From positions 1 to 64,000 of the forward strand of contig JARUPY010000478.1 in the NCBI GenBank assembly GCA_029817715.1: a DNA stretch of 64,000 nt. The letters run 5' to 3'. Under the pieces are notes generated by a model. That model did no database searches, had not been told where the DNA came from, and worked only from the letters and a program-made list of their open reading frames with translations. Positions 49,105 to 58,646 of the stretch are shown piece by piece (positions within the stretch are counted from its first letter, which is position 1; each line of letters begins with the position of its first letter). The position numbers and the translations under genes are program-made. The DNA is from Melastoma dodecandrum (taxonomy: Eukaryota; Streptophyta; Magnoliopsida; Myrtales; Melastomataceae).

Positions 49105-50917
49105 GTCACATCAACTGTCGCAATCCGACAAGGGGAGGGAGTAAGGATGAGACGAAGGCGAACTGGGGTCGACGAAGTCTTCCTCCTCCGTCAGGACCAG
49201 TGGCAGGGGGGGGGGGGGTGGCGGCCTTCCAAGAAGGAAGGCAAGAGCTTATAAGCGTTAGAATTTTTTTTGTTAATTGCTAGTGTTGTTAAAATTTCCT
49301 TACACTAAATTTTTCCATTACTTTAATTACATTACAAAACCAGCGTGATTTAAAACGATAAAACAGCAAGCAAAAATATGGACTGGGATCGTCAGAATAG
49401 TCGTGATTTTAGAAGAAGAGTGAAGAAATAAAATTCCAAATATCAGACTACCAACTAACTAATCCTAATATTAACTCACTAGTGGATTTGACCAGCGGCC
49501 GACGAAGAAAAACGTCGCCATCGGTACGCGTCATTCGTCATCATCAATAATGACGAGTAAAAACAAAAATAATTAGTTTATGAGAAATTATTCCTCACTG
49601 CGCGTGTTGGGAGCCCCTTTCTCCGAACATTTTTTTTAAGATAATATATACGTTCGTAGTATTAATTTTTGAGTAATTTTTTTTTTATTAATTTAATTTA
49701 TTATATAATTTTATAATTAATTTTTGTTACGTCTCTTTTGTCTATAAATTGTCTTTTAAAGTCTATTTAATTTAATAATAAAATTAAATTGAATCAAAAT
49801 TAAAATAAAAATAAATGACAAAATTAATTACAAGACAAGACAAAAATTGACGCCTTCCCCTGTTATATTCTTTCTTGCATTACAATAAATACTTGAATGA
49901 CTAGAAGGAGAAGAAGTCAATCTCAATGCATTTAAGAAAGATCCACGTGGGATTTGGACCAAAAAACAATTCAATTTGACAACAATCGGGTCGGGCTCTA
50001 TATCCCTAAATATTAAAGTTTTTATTTTAAAAATATTTTTTAAAAATAATAGCTTGAAATTGATTTTTATAAATTTTATTTTTAATACTCATTTATTACG
50101 CATCAATCAATAATTTCTTAAGGAAATTAAACATATAAAGTTCAAAATCAAACATATAAAATTTCAAAATTTTCAGGAATTTTAATATTACTTATTTTAT
50201 TTTTAAAATTTTTTTTCCGTTTAACTTAATTTAGAACGCAGCGCTCGAAGGCTACCTCTTACCTCGAGAATTAATCAACTTATGTGGGGGAATGTCGTTG
50301 TCAGTGCACTTTTACCACCAACCCGGGCACGCGCTGTTCTTTTATACAAGATCTTCTCCTCCGGGGGGGAAAGGGGCCATCCCGATAATGCTCACGCTGG
50401 CTGCATTAATGCTAATGGGTGGGTATTGGGGAAAGTGGTTTTGACTAATCCAACAACCCACTAATCACAAATATAGGTCATTCTTCCCTAATGGAATTGA
50501 CATGATTAGGATCATGTGGGGGTGACATAGGTGAAAGGGGAAAAGCAAAAGGAATCGGCACATGCAACGACGAGGCGAATGAATTATAAGGAAAAAAGAA
50601 AGAAAGAAAGAAGATTAGCTGCATGTATTCCTAGAGAAAAGAAAGGATCATGGTTAGTCGAATAGGCTAACCATGATCACCAGAGGAGAGTGGCGACCCA
50701 GGAAAGCTTGTTGAAGATATCTCCACCTGCACCTGTATATGCAGTACCATCTCGAACTAACAACAGAGTTCAGACTGAGGAACTTAAAGCGGCATGCTGC
50801 AGTAGACACCACTATAATCGTCTTATATCCAGTGACGGGAGATGTATGGACCGCTCTTTCATGTTCCATTCTTCCCTATGTATAAGCAAAGGGACAGATC
50901 CCAAGACAGGGTTTTAT
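49105..50917. other. AT-rich spacer upstream of nucleoside hydrolase
   Basis: Contains the nucleoside hydrolase promoter region and a G13 run at 49206-49218. A very AT-rich stretch follows (49260-50230) with many short A/T runs, then an (AAAG)n-like patch near 50594-50615. I see no gene or transposon ends. Confidence 0.5.
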
Positions 50918-52348
50918 CTAGAAACCTTGTTGAAGAAACCTCCGTCGACCAGAAGCTCGGCCAATCTTCCCATCATCTCGGGCACCCGAATCAGACTCAT
51001 CATGGATCCACCCAACGGTTTTCTGTGCTTCATACACGATCTGCGACAGCCCTGGAACGATTCCGAGGATGAGTATTCTTCTATTTCAAACCATCTGTTC
51101 AATCATTGTGGAAGAGTTCGCGACCCAGAAAAGCTACATGCAAACTCAGAATGTAATGTCTTAAAAATATGTCAATCTAACAATAACACGGAGCAGCTAA
51201 AAAACATCCAATCTAAAAAAACGTGAGTTCTGTTTGTGACCTTTTGATTGAAAAATTATACCGCTGCATCATCCCAATCCACGACAAAAAGGACAGCAGT
51301 CTTATTAGAAGACGTGCAACACATAGTGGAATGGACTGAAGTATTAAACTCAAATAACTCATAAACAGCTATCCCCTTCAAAAACTCATTCACAACAGTC
51401 ACCTTTTAAGTCTAAAATATTCCATCAACAGCCCTTCCTTAACAGACTACCAGTACAAAAATTCCAGCCCTGGCCCTCTCTCTCCTTGAATCAAGAGACA
51501 TTCTAGCAACTGCCATAGATCAAGCCTTGGTCGTTTCTATTGGAGATTATGGCCGGTTAAAGAAAAACGGGATTATCTGCACTGTTAAGATGGCTTCGGT
51601 TGGCTTTGACCAATCTGAAATGGGCATCTAAAAATTTGCATAAAAATCATACATTTCTGTGGAGAGCAAGAGGAGTCTGCTTCTACACCCACAACAATGA
51701 GGATAGTGTTGGCAAGTAACTATCATACACTGGGAAGTAATTCGGGGAACAAGAGTCCATAACATTGCCTATTGCAAGGACACCCAAAGCAGCCATTAAT
51801 ACAGTCAGAACATTCTGTCTTTCCCAATCACCTCCCCTTTCTCAATCTCACTCCACTATTTGTCGAAGCGACAGCCCAAACCTAGGGTTCAGATATCTTA
51901 ATTGGCAATGTCAGCGAAGCAAAGACAAGGATGTGCTCTATTCACGGCTCAACAACCTACACCAGGTCACTTGTGCAACCAAGTGTCTGACTCATCCAAA
52001 AGCATTATTATCCTAAATCATCCAGCAACAGTTCCATATCACCGATCAGTCATTCACCGGGGCAATTCCTCAACTGTACTCCAACACGATAATCGCTTCA
52101 CTAATCCAAACGATACCTACGTCGTGCAGATTCACACGCCATCAGGCAGAGCACAAACACGTCCCGGCGGGATCGGAGATGAAGCGATCGAGTGATTTAC
52201 CTTGCTTGACGGAACGCTTGTTCTGGCGGATTTCGTAGACGGTGGCCGAGATCTTCCAGTAGAGGGGGCGGCCGACGTAGAACAGCACGAAGAGTACCAG
52301 GACCACCATGGCGATGCGGAACGAAACCCTCGCCGTCGTCGACGCCAT
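50918..52348 (-). CDS. Small single-pass membrane protein, plant-conserved
   Basis: Two exons (52348-52201 and 51051-50918) join in frame across a 1149-base GT-AG intron to give 93 residues. The N-terminus MASTTARVSFRIAMVV leads into one membrane helix (about residues 11-28, AMVVLVLFVLFYVG). A juxtamembrane RPLYWKISATVYEIRQNKR follows, then a second-exon segment LSQIVYEAQKTVGWIHDESD and a basic tail with GRRRFLQQGF. I recognise the layout (short TM plus the YWKISATV and QIVxEAQKxVGW motifs) as a conserved plant protein of unknown function, but I cannot name it. The first ATG in frame was chosen because upstream sequence is GC-rich leader. It is transcribed in the same direction as the neighbours on both sides. 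Confidence 0.82.
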
Positions 52349-53093
52349 CCTTATCCTCCTTGGTTTCCGTACCGGCGAAGGCCGTCACGGAACCGTTGGA
52401 AGAAAGAAGCACCCAAAGAACGAGGAGGGAATGCAAGCACGACGCGCGCGACTGTCAGTTTTTGAGAGCCCGAAAATTGTGCGAGGTGCAACGTGATCTG
52501 CACCCCCCGCCCCGTCTTTTTATAGGTGGAATAAAGTGAATTTACATTTCGTTTCGTAATATCTATACTACCGTATTTATACGGCATACTCCAGATTTAA
52601 TTCGGGAAAAGTGAAATACGAGAATTACCTTCGTCATTCAGTTGCCCGTGTCCTGCTTCTTCCTTTCGCTGATCGAATCCACTATCTATCCTCCGGACTT
52701 CAACCTTGTGATTACTGAGTAGCGTGTTGGTTTATATATATATAGCCGTTCTACCAAAAGACCCAGCAGGAGAACATCCATTCAACTCCACCAGCATTGG
52801 TCGCTGTTCCAGTCTCCAGATGATCAAGTATCTCAGAAATGGCGTCGGATCTCGAGCAGTTTTGAAAAGTAAATCTCTTGTCCGAGAACTTAGGCCAGGA
52901 ACAATAAAGGGCGTTTCCCGCTCGCAAGGAGGGCCAAACCTCCACTGAAATCTCAATAGAACTAAAAAGACAATGGCCAATGCTCACAAATAAAGTGCAG
53001 ATGACGGGATTGGCCGACACAGGCGCGGCATATTCCATATCACAAAATGCCTCATGTTATTTAAGGAAATTACTGGAGTCGCTGAAATCTCCA

Positions 53094-54110
53094 TCATTCC
53101 AACGGGCAAGCTTTCTCAAATGCTTGCTGCTCCTTGCGACACAAGTCGAACTCGTCGGTGGAGTAGTACATGCAGCCAACATAGCCATCCATCTCTTTTG
53201 TGCATTTTTGGTGTAGATCTTTCAATCTGTAAACAACCAGGTTCATATAACTTGGTGAGGTAGTCATGCTGCCAAGATATTGTCTTGAGCAAGTAGAAAC
53301 ACATTAAAGGTCATGATGTACAGTTGAATAAAAATTTAAACTTAGAGTAACCAGCCCCAAGATATATATAACCAGGTAAAATATCGAAAGAAAACAAGCT
53401 TGATTTCAGCCTACAAGGAGCCAAGGCCGCACAACACAATTGCCTCGTAGCTATCTTGCCCTTTCCCTTTCTGGACAGTACCAGGGGAACATCTAAGCGG
53501 CTATCAAAGGGATATATATTACTTAGGCATCTATATTTGCATCTCCTCTGCATCAGACAGGCTGTGGCCACAACTGTGCATTAGAATTCTCAAGTTCCAA
53601 GGTCACATCTTTGATGAAGAGGGTGAAAAAGGATAAAGAACACATTCTACATGGCGCTCCATCAGTTGTAAAGAACAACTGACTGAAAAATCACAGAAGG
53701 GAGCCTCTAAAGCCAAGGAACTAACTATCTATCTCATAGGTTCGTTCATGCCTGAAACTACTTGCTATTCCAAGTGAAGAGCTTACTGCAGCCACACAAA
53801 GTTATGGGATCAGAGAAAGAACAATTTGTGGCTTAAAAAGTTCAAAAAGTATTTCCGCTCATTTTATTCACCCATTGTGCAAATGCCGTGGAACAAGGAG
53901 AAGAAGAGAAGTCGATCCTTACAAACTAAGCACGCAAAGGGTGACTTGCCGGCCTTGCTCGAGGCACTTCTCTGGGTTGGGATCCTTCTTCTTACACTTA
54001 AGGAACTCCACATTCTCCACATAGCACCTTGTAGCCATGTGCTTGGATGATGCCATCAACACAGCTGAAGTTGGTACCAGCTCTCCAGATGCATCTACAG
54101 GGCTCGCCAT
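53094..54110 (-). CDS. NDUFA8: Complex I subunit NDUFA8 (CHCH protein)
   Basis: Two exons (54110-53923 and 53226-53094) give 106 residues, the standard plant length. The protein is an accessory subunit of mitochondrial NADH:ubiquinone oxidoreductase located on the intermembrane-space side, where Mia40 oxidises its cysteines. Cysteines are spaced as in the family: C29-X9-C39, C49-X9-C59, C71-X9-C81 and C92-X10-C103. The start reads MASPVDASGELVPTSAVL, matching the plant N-terminus MAS.VDA.G..VPTSAVL. The intron splits a Leu codon with consensus GTAAGG and ACAG ends. A spacer with a G17 tract (54534-54550) lies upstream of the start. From memory the orthologue is At3g06310/At5g18800. Confidence 0.94.
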
Positions 54111-54533
54111 TTAAAGAGAACTCCTTTTGTAATCCCTACAGTGAATTCGAGAAGATCATTGGCAAAAGAAACGGGTCAATAGGACAAAACAGCGAGTCCC
54201 ACATCTTCGAGGCGGAACAAATGGTACATTTCTACCACTCCACCTCTAAAGAACAGTAAATTTCGCTATGCCAGAGGCTCCAGATAAGAGAATCGAGCCA
54301 AGGAACCAAAATTCGACCAAGCCTAGCGTGAATTTAAAAGCACCACAATAGAAGCTACCCCGATTGTCAGTGATCGATCGGAAATGCTAATACAACATGC
54401 GCCGATTCCAGCTCAAATCAACAATAACCTCGCGATCACTCCCACTCAACATACACGCCTCAAAATCGTAGAATAACAAGTGAATGGATCCTAACTTACA
54501 GACGATCACAGAGAGATAGGCTGATTCTTGGTT

Positions 54534-54550
54534 GGGGGGGGGGGGGGGGG
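54534..54550 (+). repeat. G17 homopolymer tract
   Basis: Seventeen guanines in the 5' flank of the NDUFA8 gene, which reads the opposite strand, so its transcript or promoter would carry C17. Length may be approximate. Confidence 0.85.
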
Positions 54551-54687
54551 TCGGAAGGATGACGACGCGAGGAGAAAGAAGATGTAGGGGGAGAGAGATC
54601 CCAGGCGGAGTGTGATGGCGGGTCATGTCGAGGGTATTAGCGTCTTTCCACATGCATCTCTCCCGAAAGAGCTATGTTTCCATTTAT

Positions 54688-54852
54688 GCCAAATTATCTC
54701 GTATCCTCATAAATGTTTTTTTCGATTTATTTTAAACTTTTAAATATTATAACATTCGTCGTTATATCAATTTTAACCATCATTAACCGAATAAGATACG
54801 AAATCCTACGTAGCGCTCAAGTGGCAAATAACTCCGTTTGCCCACCGTTAAA
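54688..54852 (+). repeat. MULE left terminal inverted repeat
   Basis: Runs from GCCAAATTATCT to GCCCACCGTTAAA. It pairs with the reverse complement of 58466-58646. Shared blocks include TTTTCGATTTA, ATTATATCAATTTTAACCA (with small differences), ATCCTACGT and AACTCCGT.TGCCCACCG. Confidence 0.82.
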
Positions 54853-55384
54853 GTGTTGAATGGGCATGACATAGCGCCGACGTGGATGACCCAAAGTGTA
54901 CACATCCATGTCAGATCGGGGACTCCCCCAAATCACCTAAACCCTAATTGCCCAAACACTCCCCGATCTTGCCAATGTCCTCCATCATTCCCTTCCTCTG
55001 TGATTCCTGTCCCCGTTCATTCCCCACCTCCTCTCTTCCCTACCTCCAACATCGGCCTCCATCATTCCCGACCTCCAACACCGACTTTCATCATTCCCGA
55101 CGTCGAAGGACGAACTCAGTAATTTCTAAGCTCCAATACTGGTAATTTCTAACGCTTCTTGCTTGTGGGTTTGTTGTGGGATGGTTGTGGGATTTAGGAT
55201 TGATTGTGGGTTGTTTGTCTGTTAAGCTTAAGTTTTTTGTCGACTCTAAGGCTTGGTTTAGGATAAGTTGTTTGTTTGTTAAGGCTTAAGTTTTTTTTTT
55301 ACTATTAAGGCTTGGTTTAGGATTGGTTGTGGGTTGTTTGTGAGTTATTTTGTTGACTGTTAAGGCTAAGTTTATCCCCGTTGT

Positions 55385-57510
55385 TTGTCTTTATATCTGA
55401 AAGAAGGACGCAATAATGTTATTCTATATGTCGGTGGTAAACGTCATCTTTCTGGTCGGGTTTGTTATGTTGATGGTAAAACTGAAACATTTAAGAATGT
55501 TGATGTGGATAAGATAGGATATTTCACTATCAAGAGTTTTGTGAGAATGTGTGTATACGAGTCAACTAGGATATGGTTTGCAAAACCTGGGAAGAGTCTA
55601 GCCAAGGGTTTGGTTGAGTTTTGTAATGATGCTCATGTGACTGAAATGGTTAATTTATTATTGTAATATAAGAGCATTGACATTTATGTTGAAGGAGATG
55701 AAATCCATGAAAGTGATCCTGAAGAAGGTGAGGATGATAAGGAGTTGGTGCGGCAAAATGAATCTGTTGATGATGATATATGTGATGATGATGATATTAA
55801 TGAAATTAATATTGATGTTGGTGATGCTGTAGATTCTGATTATGTTCATTCTGAGGCCAAGCTCGTAGAGAAGAACCCTGATGGTGATAATGTTGTTTCT
55901 AGACCTGTTGAAAAGATGTATGACCTTCATTGTGATCATAAGACACTGAATTTTAAGGTTGGATTAAGATTTGATACACTATAGCAGTTTAAAGAAGCTA
56001 TTCAAGATTATGAAATTGTTAATGGAGTCGATAGGCTAGAGTTGAACCGAGGAGAATGGAAGTAGTATGTGAAAATGGGTGTCCTTGGAGAGTACATGCT
56101 AGTTGGCTCCAAAGAGATTTGGCTGTTGCTGTTAAGGCATGTCAGTTAGAGCATAAATGCACTAGATTTTTGAAAAACAGATAGGCTATTGTGAAGTGTT
56201 TAGTTCGGGAATTTATTAGAATGAACAGACCTTGGATACTATGAGAGCTAGTGATGTCATGGTTGACTTGATGGAGAAATATAGTGTTCAGGTAAATAAG
56301 TTGCAGGTTTATCGTGCAAAATGATATGCCCAGAGAATTGTCAATGGCTCTATTGAGGTGCACTATAAGAAAATCAGGTCCTATGTAGCTTATCTCGGCA
56401 AGAAATGTCCTGATAGTACTTTCAAGCTTGATCTGGAAGTAACCCCTGGTTTAGATCTCTTCAACACTTTTAAAAGATTCTATGTAAGCTTTAGTGAGCT
56501 GAGGATGGGATTAAAGCTTGGTTGTAAGAAGGTGGTGGGTTTTGACGGAACATTTTTTAAGACAAATGCTGGAGGAATATTGTTGTCTGTAGTTGGTAGA
56601 GATGGGAACAATCACATGTTTTCTGTTGCTTAGGCAGTTGTGAAGGGTGAGAACACTCAATCTTGGATGTGTTTTTTGTCTTACTGTTTCAAGGCCTGAC
56701 AGTCAATGATGGACATTGATGGACCTTTATAAGCGATAAACAAAACGTAAGCATATGCTTGACCATGTATTGTTTATAGTTTACTGTCCATTTTCATCTC
56801 ATTTTTTTATTGATCTTATGAATCAGGGATTGATACATGTTATTACTGATTTAGCACCGTTGGCAGAGCACATAAATTGTGCAAGGCATGTCTATACCAA
56901 GTGGAAAAGTACTCAACGAGGACAACTGTTGAAGAAATGTTTTTGGACTGTTGTGAAAAGCACTCATGAGGAAGCCTATAATAAAGCATTGAACAACATG
57001 GGACTGTTGTCTCCTGAAGCAGCTCAAGACTTTATCAAATAAGGACCTGGACGTTTTTGAAATGTGAGTCTCTTGTCCACTTTAATGCTAGCTGAAAGGT
57101 AAGTTTTTTGTCCCTTGAACATAGCTGATGTATTATGTACAGGTTTTTTTTATACATCGGTGAAGTGTGATGCAACTGACAATAACTTATGTGAGACTTT
57201 TAACAGCTATATTGTAGTAGCTAGAACAAAACCTACTGTAGACATGTTGGATGACATAAGATCATGGAGAGAATGTACCATAAGTACAAATTATTTGATA
57301 ATGGGGAAAATGAGATATGTCCAGAGATTAGGAAAAAGATTGAGACCTTGAAAGTTTCTGCTAGTTTATGAGTTCCAAAGCCTGCTATTGGTGATAAATT
57401 TGAGGCAGCTCGTAGATAGGAAAAGTTTGTTGTTGATTTGAAAGTAAGTACATGTAGTTATAGGGAATGGGAGTTGGCGGGCCTACCTTATTGTCATGGA
57501 CATATAACAC
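55385..57510 (+). pseudogene. MULE transposase relic
   Basis: The N-terminal PB1-like domain reads VILYVGGKRHLSGRVCYVDG and ends near 55660 at a TAA. An acidic linker follows to about 55920, then LNFKVGLRFDTL and another stop (TAG 55982). The MULE transposase core begins VHYKKIRSYVAYLGKKCP, then VVGFDGTFFKTNAGG (first catalytic Asp), then LLSVVGRDGNNHMFSVA, where the conserved Trp codon is TAG, then AVVKGENTQSW. The second Asp lies in WTFISDKQN near 56720. An intron-like insert of about 100 bases splits this from GLIHVITDLAPLAEHINCAR (helix region) and YTKWKSTQRGQLLKK. KCDATDNNLCETFNSYI follows near 57166, and a SWIM-like zinc-finger end, VVDLKVSTCSYREWELAGLP then CHGH, near 57430-57500. Several stops show it is dead, although the catalytic Asp residues remain. 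Confidence 0.85.
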
Positions 57511-57890
57511 AAGCACCAAACCTAGACATATAACAACACCAATAATAACAACTGCACTATAGCACAATAACTTTGAGGCTTCAGCTTTCAAAATCTTCAA
57601 ATTCTCTTCAACTTTAGCCAATCTTATTTCCACTGTCCTTAATCGTGCCTCAATGCTTGCATTTTCAGCAATTGAATCTGCTGTCCACTGTCTTCTGTCC
57701 ATTTTCAGCAATTCTATTTCCACTGTCCTCAACCAGGGCGTATTCATCCACATAAAAAAACCGCACCCTCCATCAAACTTATAACGCAACATCCAAAGAA
57801 CATTTTCCTATTGTTCATTTCTGTTTGAGCAGTCCTAACAATGCATTCAAGTTCACAAAAGCACTTCACATCAATCTTTTTCTTCATGTA
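57385..57890 (-). pseudogene. GRF-type zinc finger with coiled coil and TM helix, relic
   Basis: Read on the minus strand, VKCFCELECIVRTAQTEMNN and RKMFFGC (near 57880-57800) then, after a one-base frame change, RYKFDGGCGFFMW form a GRF zinc finger (CxC, C, C and the aromatic FFxW). After it come LRTVEIELLKMDRR, a coiled coil with EARLRTVEIRLAKVEENLK, and one membrane helix (YSAVVIIGVVICLGLVLVL) near 57540-57490. Small GRF-coiled-coil-TM genes are common passengers or partners of plant MULEs; their role is unknown. Its 3' end overlaps the 3' end of the transposase relic on the other strand. The frameshift in the finger makes it a probable pseudogene. Confidence 0.65.
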
Positions 57891-58465
57891 GCTCGAACTA
57901 TCAATGCTGCTATCATACTATTTCGTCTACTAGATATACCTGGAAATGAACAGCAAACTTATTTCAGGAAAATGGTTTACACAACAATGAATACACAACA
58001 AGGTCTAACTACAACAAGATGAGTTAACAACGGTAATTGACCTAACAATAACAAGCTGAGTTAACAACAACAATTGACTTACAACAGCAATGGACTAACA
58101 ACTAACAACACTAATGGACTAACAACAATGCCTAGACATCAATGGACTAAAATAACATGTGGGAATGCACAATAAGGTGAAGTTAGGTTAATGGGGAGGT
58201 CGGGAGATCAGGGAGGCTGACGGAATGAAGGGAATGATGAAGGTCGGGGATGTCGGCAAGGTCATGGACGAAGGACGGGGAGATCGGAGAGGCTGGGGAA
58301 TGGAGGAAATCAGGGGAGTGTTGATTTCGTTGGGGAATGGAGGACGGGGAGATCAGAGAGGTTAGGGTTCATGATTTGGGGGATTTTCATGATCCGAGAG
58401 GTTAGGGTTTATGATTTGGGGGATTTTGTTGATTTGGGGTTCATGATCGGGGAGTGTTGAGAGAA

Positions 58466-58646
58466 TTTAACGGTGGGCAGACGGAGTTACTTGCCACATG
58501 AGCACCACGTAGGATTACGTCTTCTTATTCCGTTAACGGTGGTTAAAATTGATATAATGGCCAAACGTTAGGATGTTTGATAATATTTTAAAAAGTTTAA
58601 GGTAAATCGAAAAAATAAATTTTAGGGTAGAATTAATAATTTTACC
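58466..58646 (-). repeat. MULE right terminal inverted repeat
   Basis: Reverse complement begins GGTAAAATTATTAATTC and ends TGCCCACCGTTAAA, matching the left repeat with scattered substitutions and a few small indels. The two ends have clearly diverged, so insertion is not recent. Confidence 0.82.

Larger units (their letters stand above)
54688..58646. mobile_element. Mutator-like element (MULE) with long TIRs, inactive
   Basis: A DNA transposon of about 3.96 kb with imperfect terminal inverted repeats of some 165-180 bp (listed separately). Inside are a plus-strand transposase relic and a minus-strand GRF zinc-finger relic, arranged tail to tail. Flanks next to the ends, TCCATTTAT at 54679-54687 and TATATTTAT at 58648-58656, agree in 7 of 9 positions and may be the eroded 9-bp target-site duplication typical of Mutator. 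Subterminal sequence (CCCCCAAATCA near 54927, and its inverse near 58373-58430) extends the symmetry. Imperfect direct repeats of about 60-65 bases (TTAAGGCTTGGTTTAGGAT type) lie at 55190-55375. Stops in the transposase mean it cannot move itself. Confidence 0.85.

Noticed and set aside
51765..52195. Open frames of 83 and 97 codons on the plus strand
   Set aside because: They lie inside the intron of the small membrane protein gene on the opposite strand and show no motifs.
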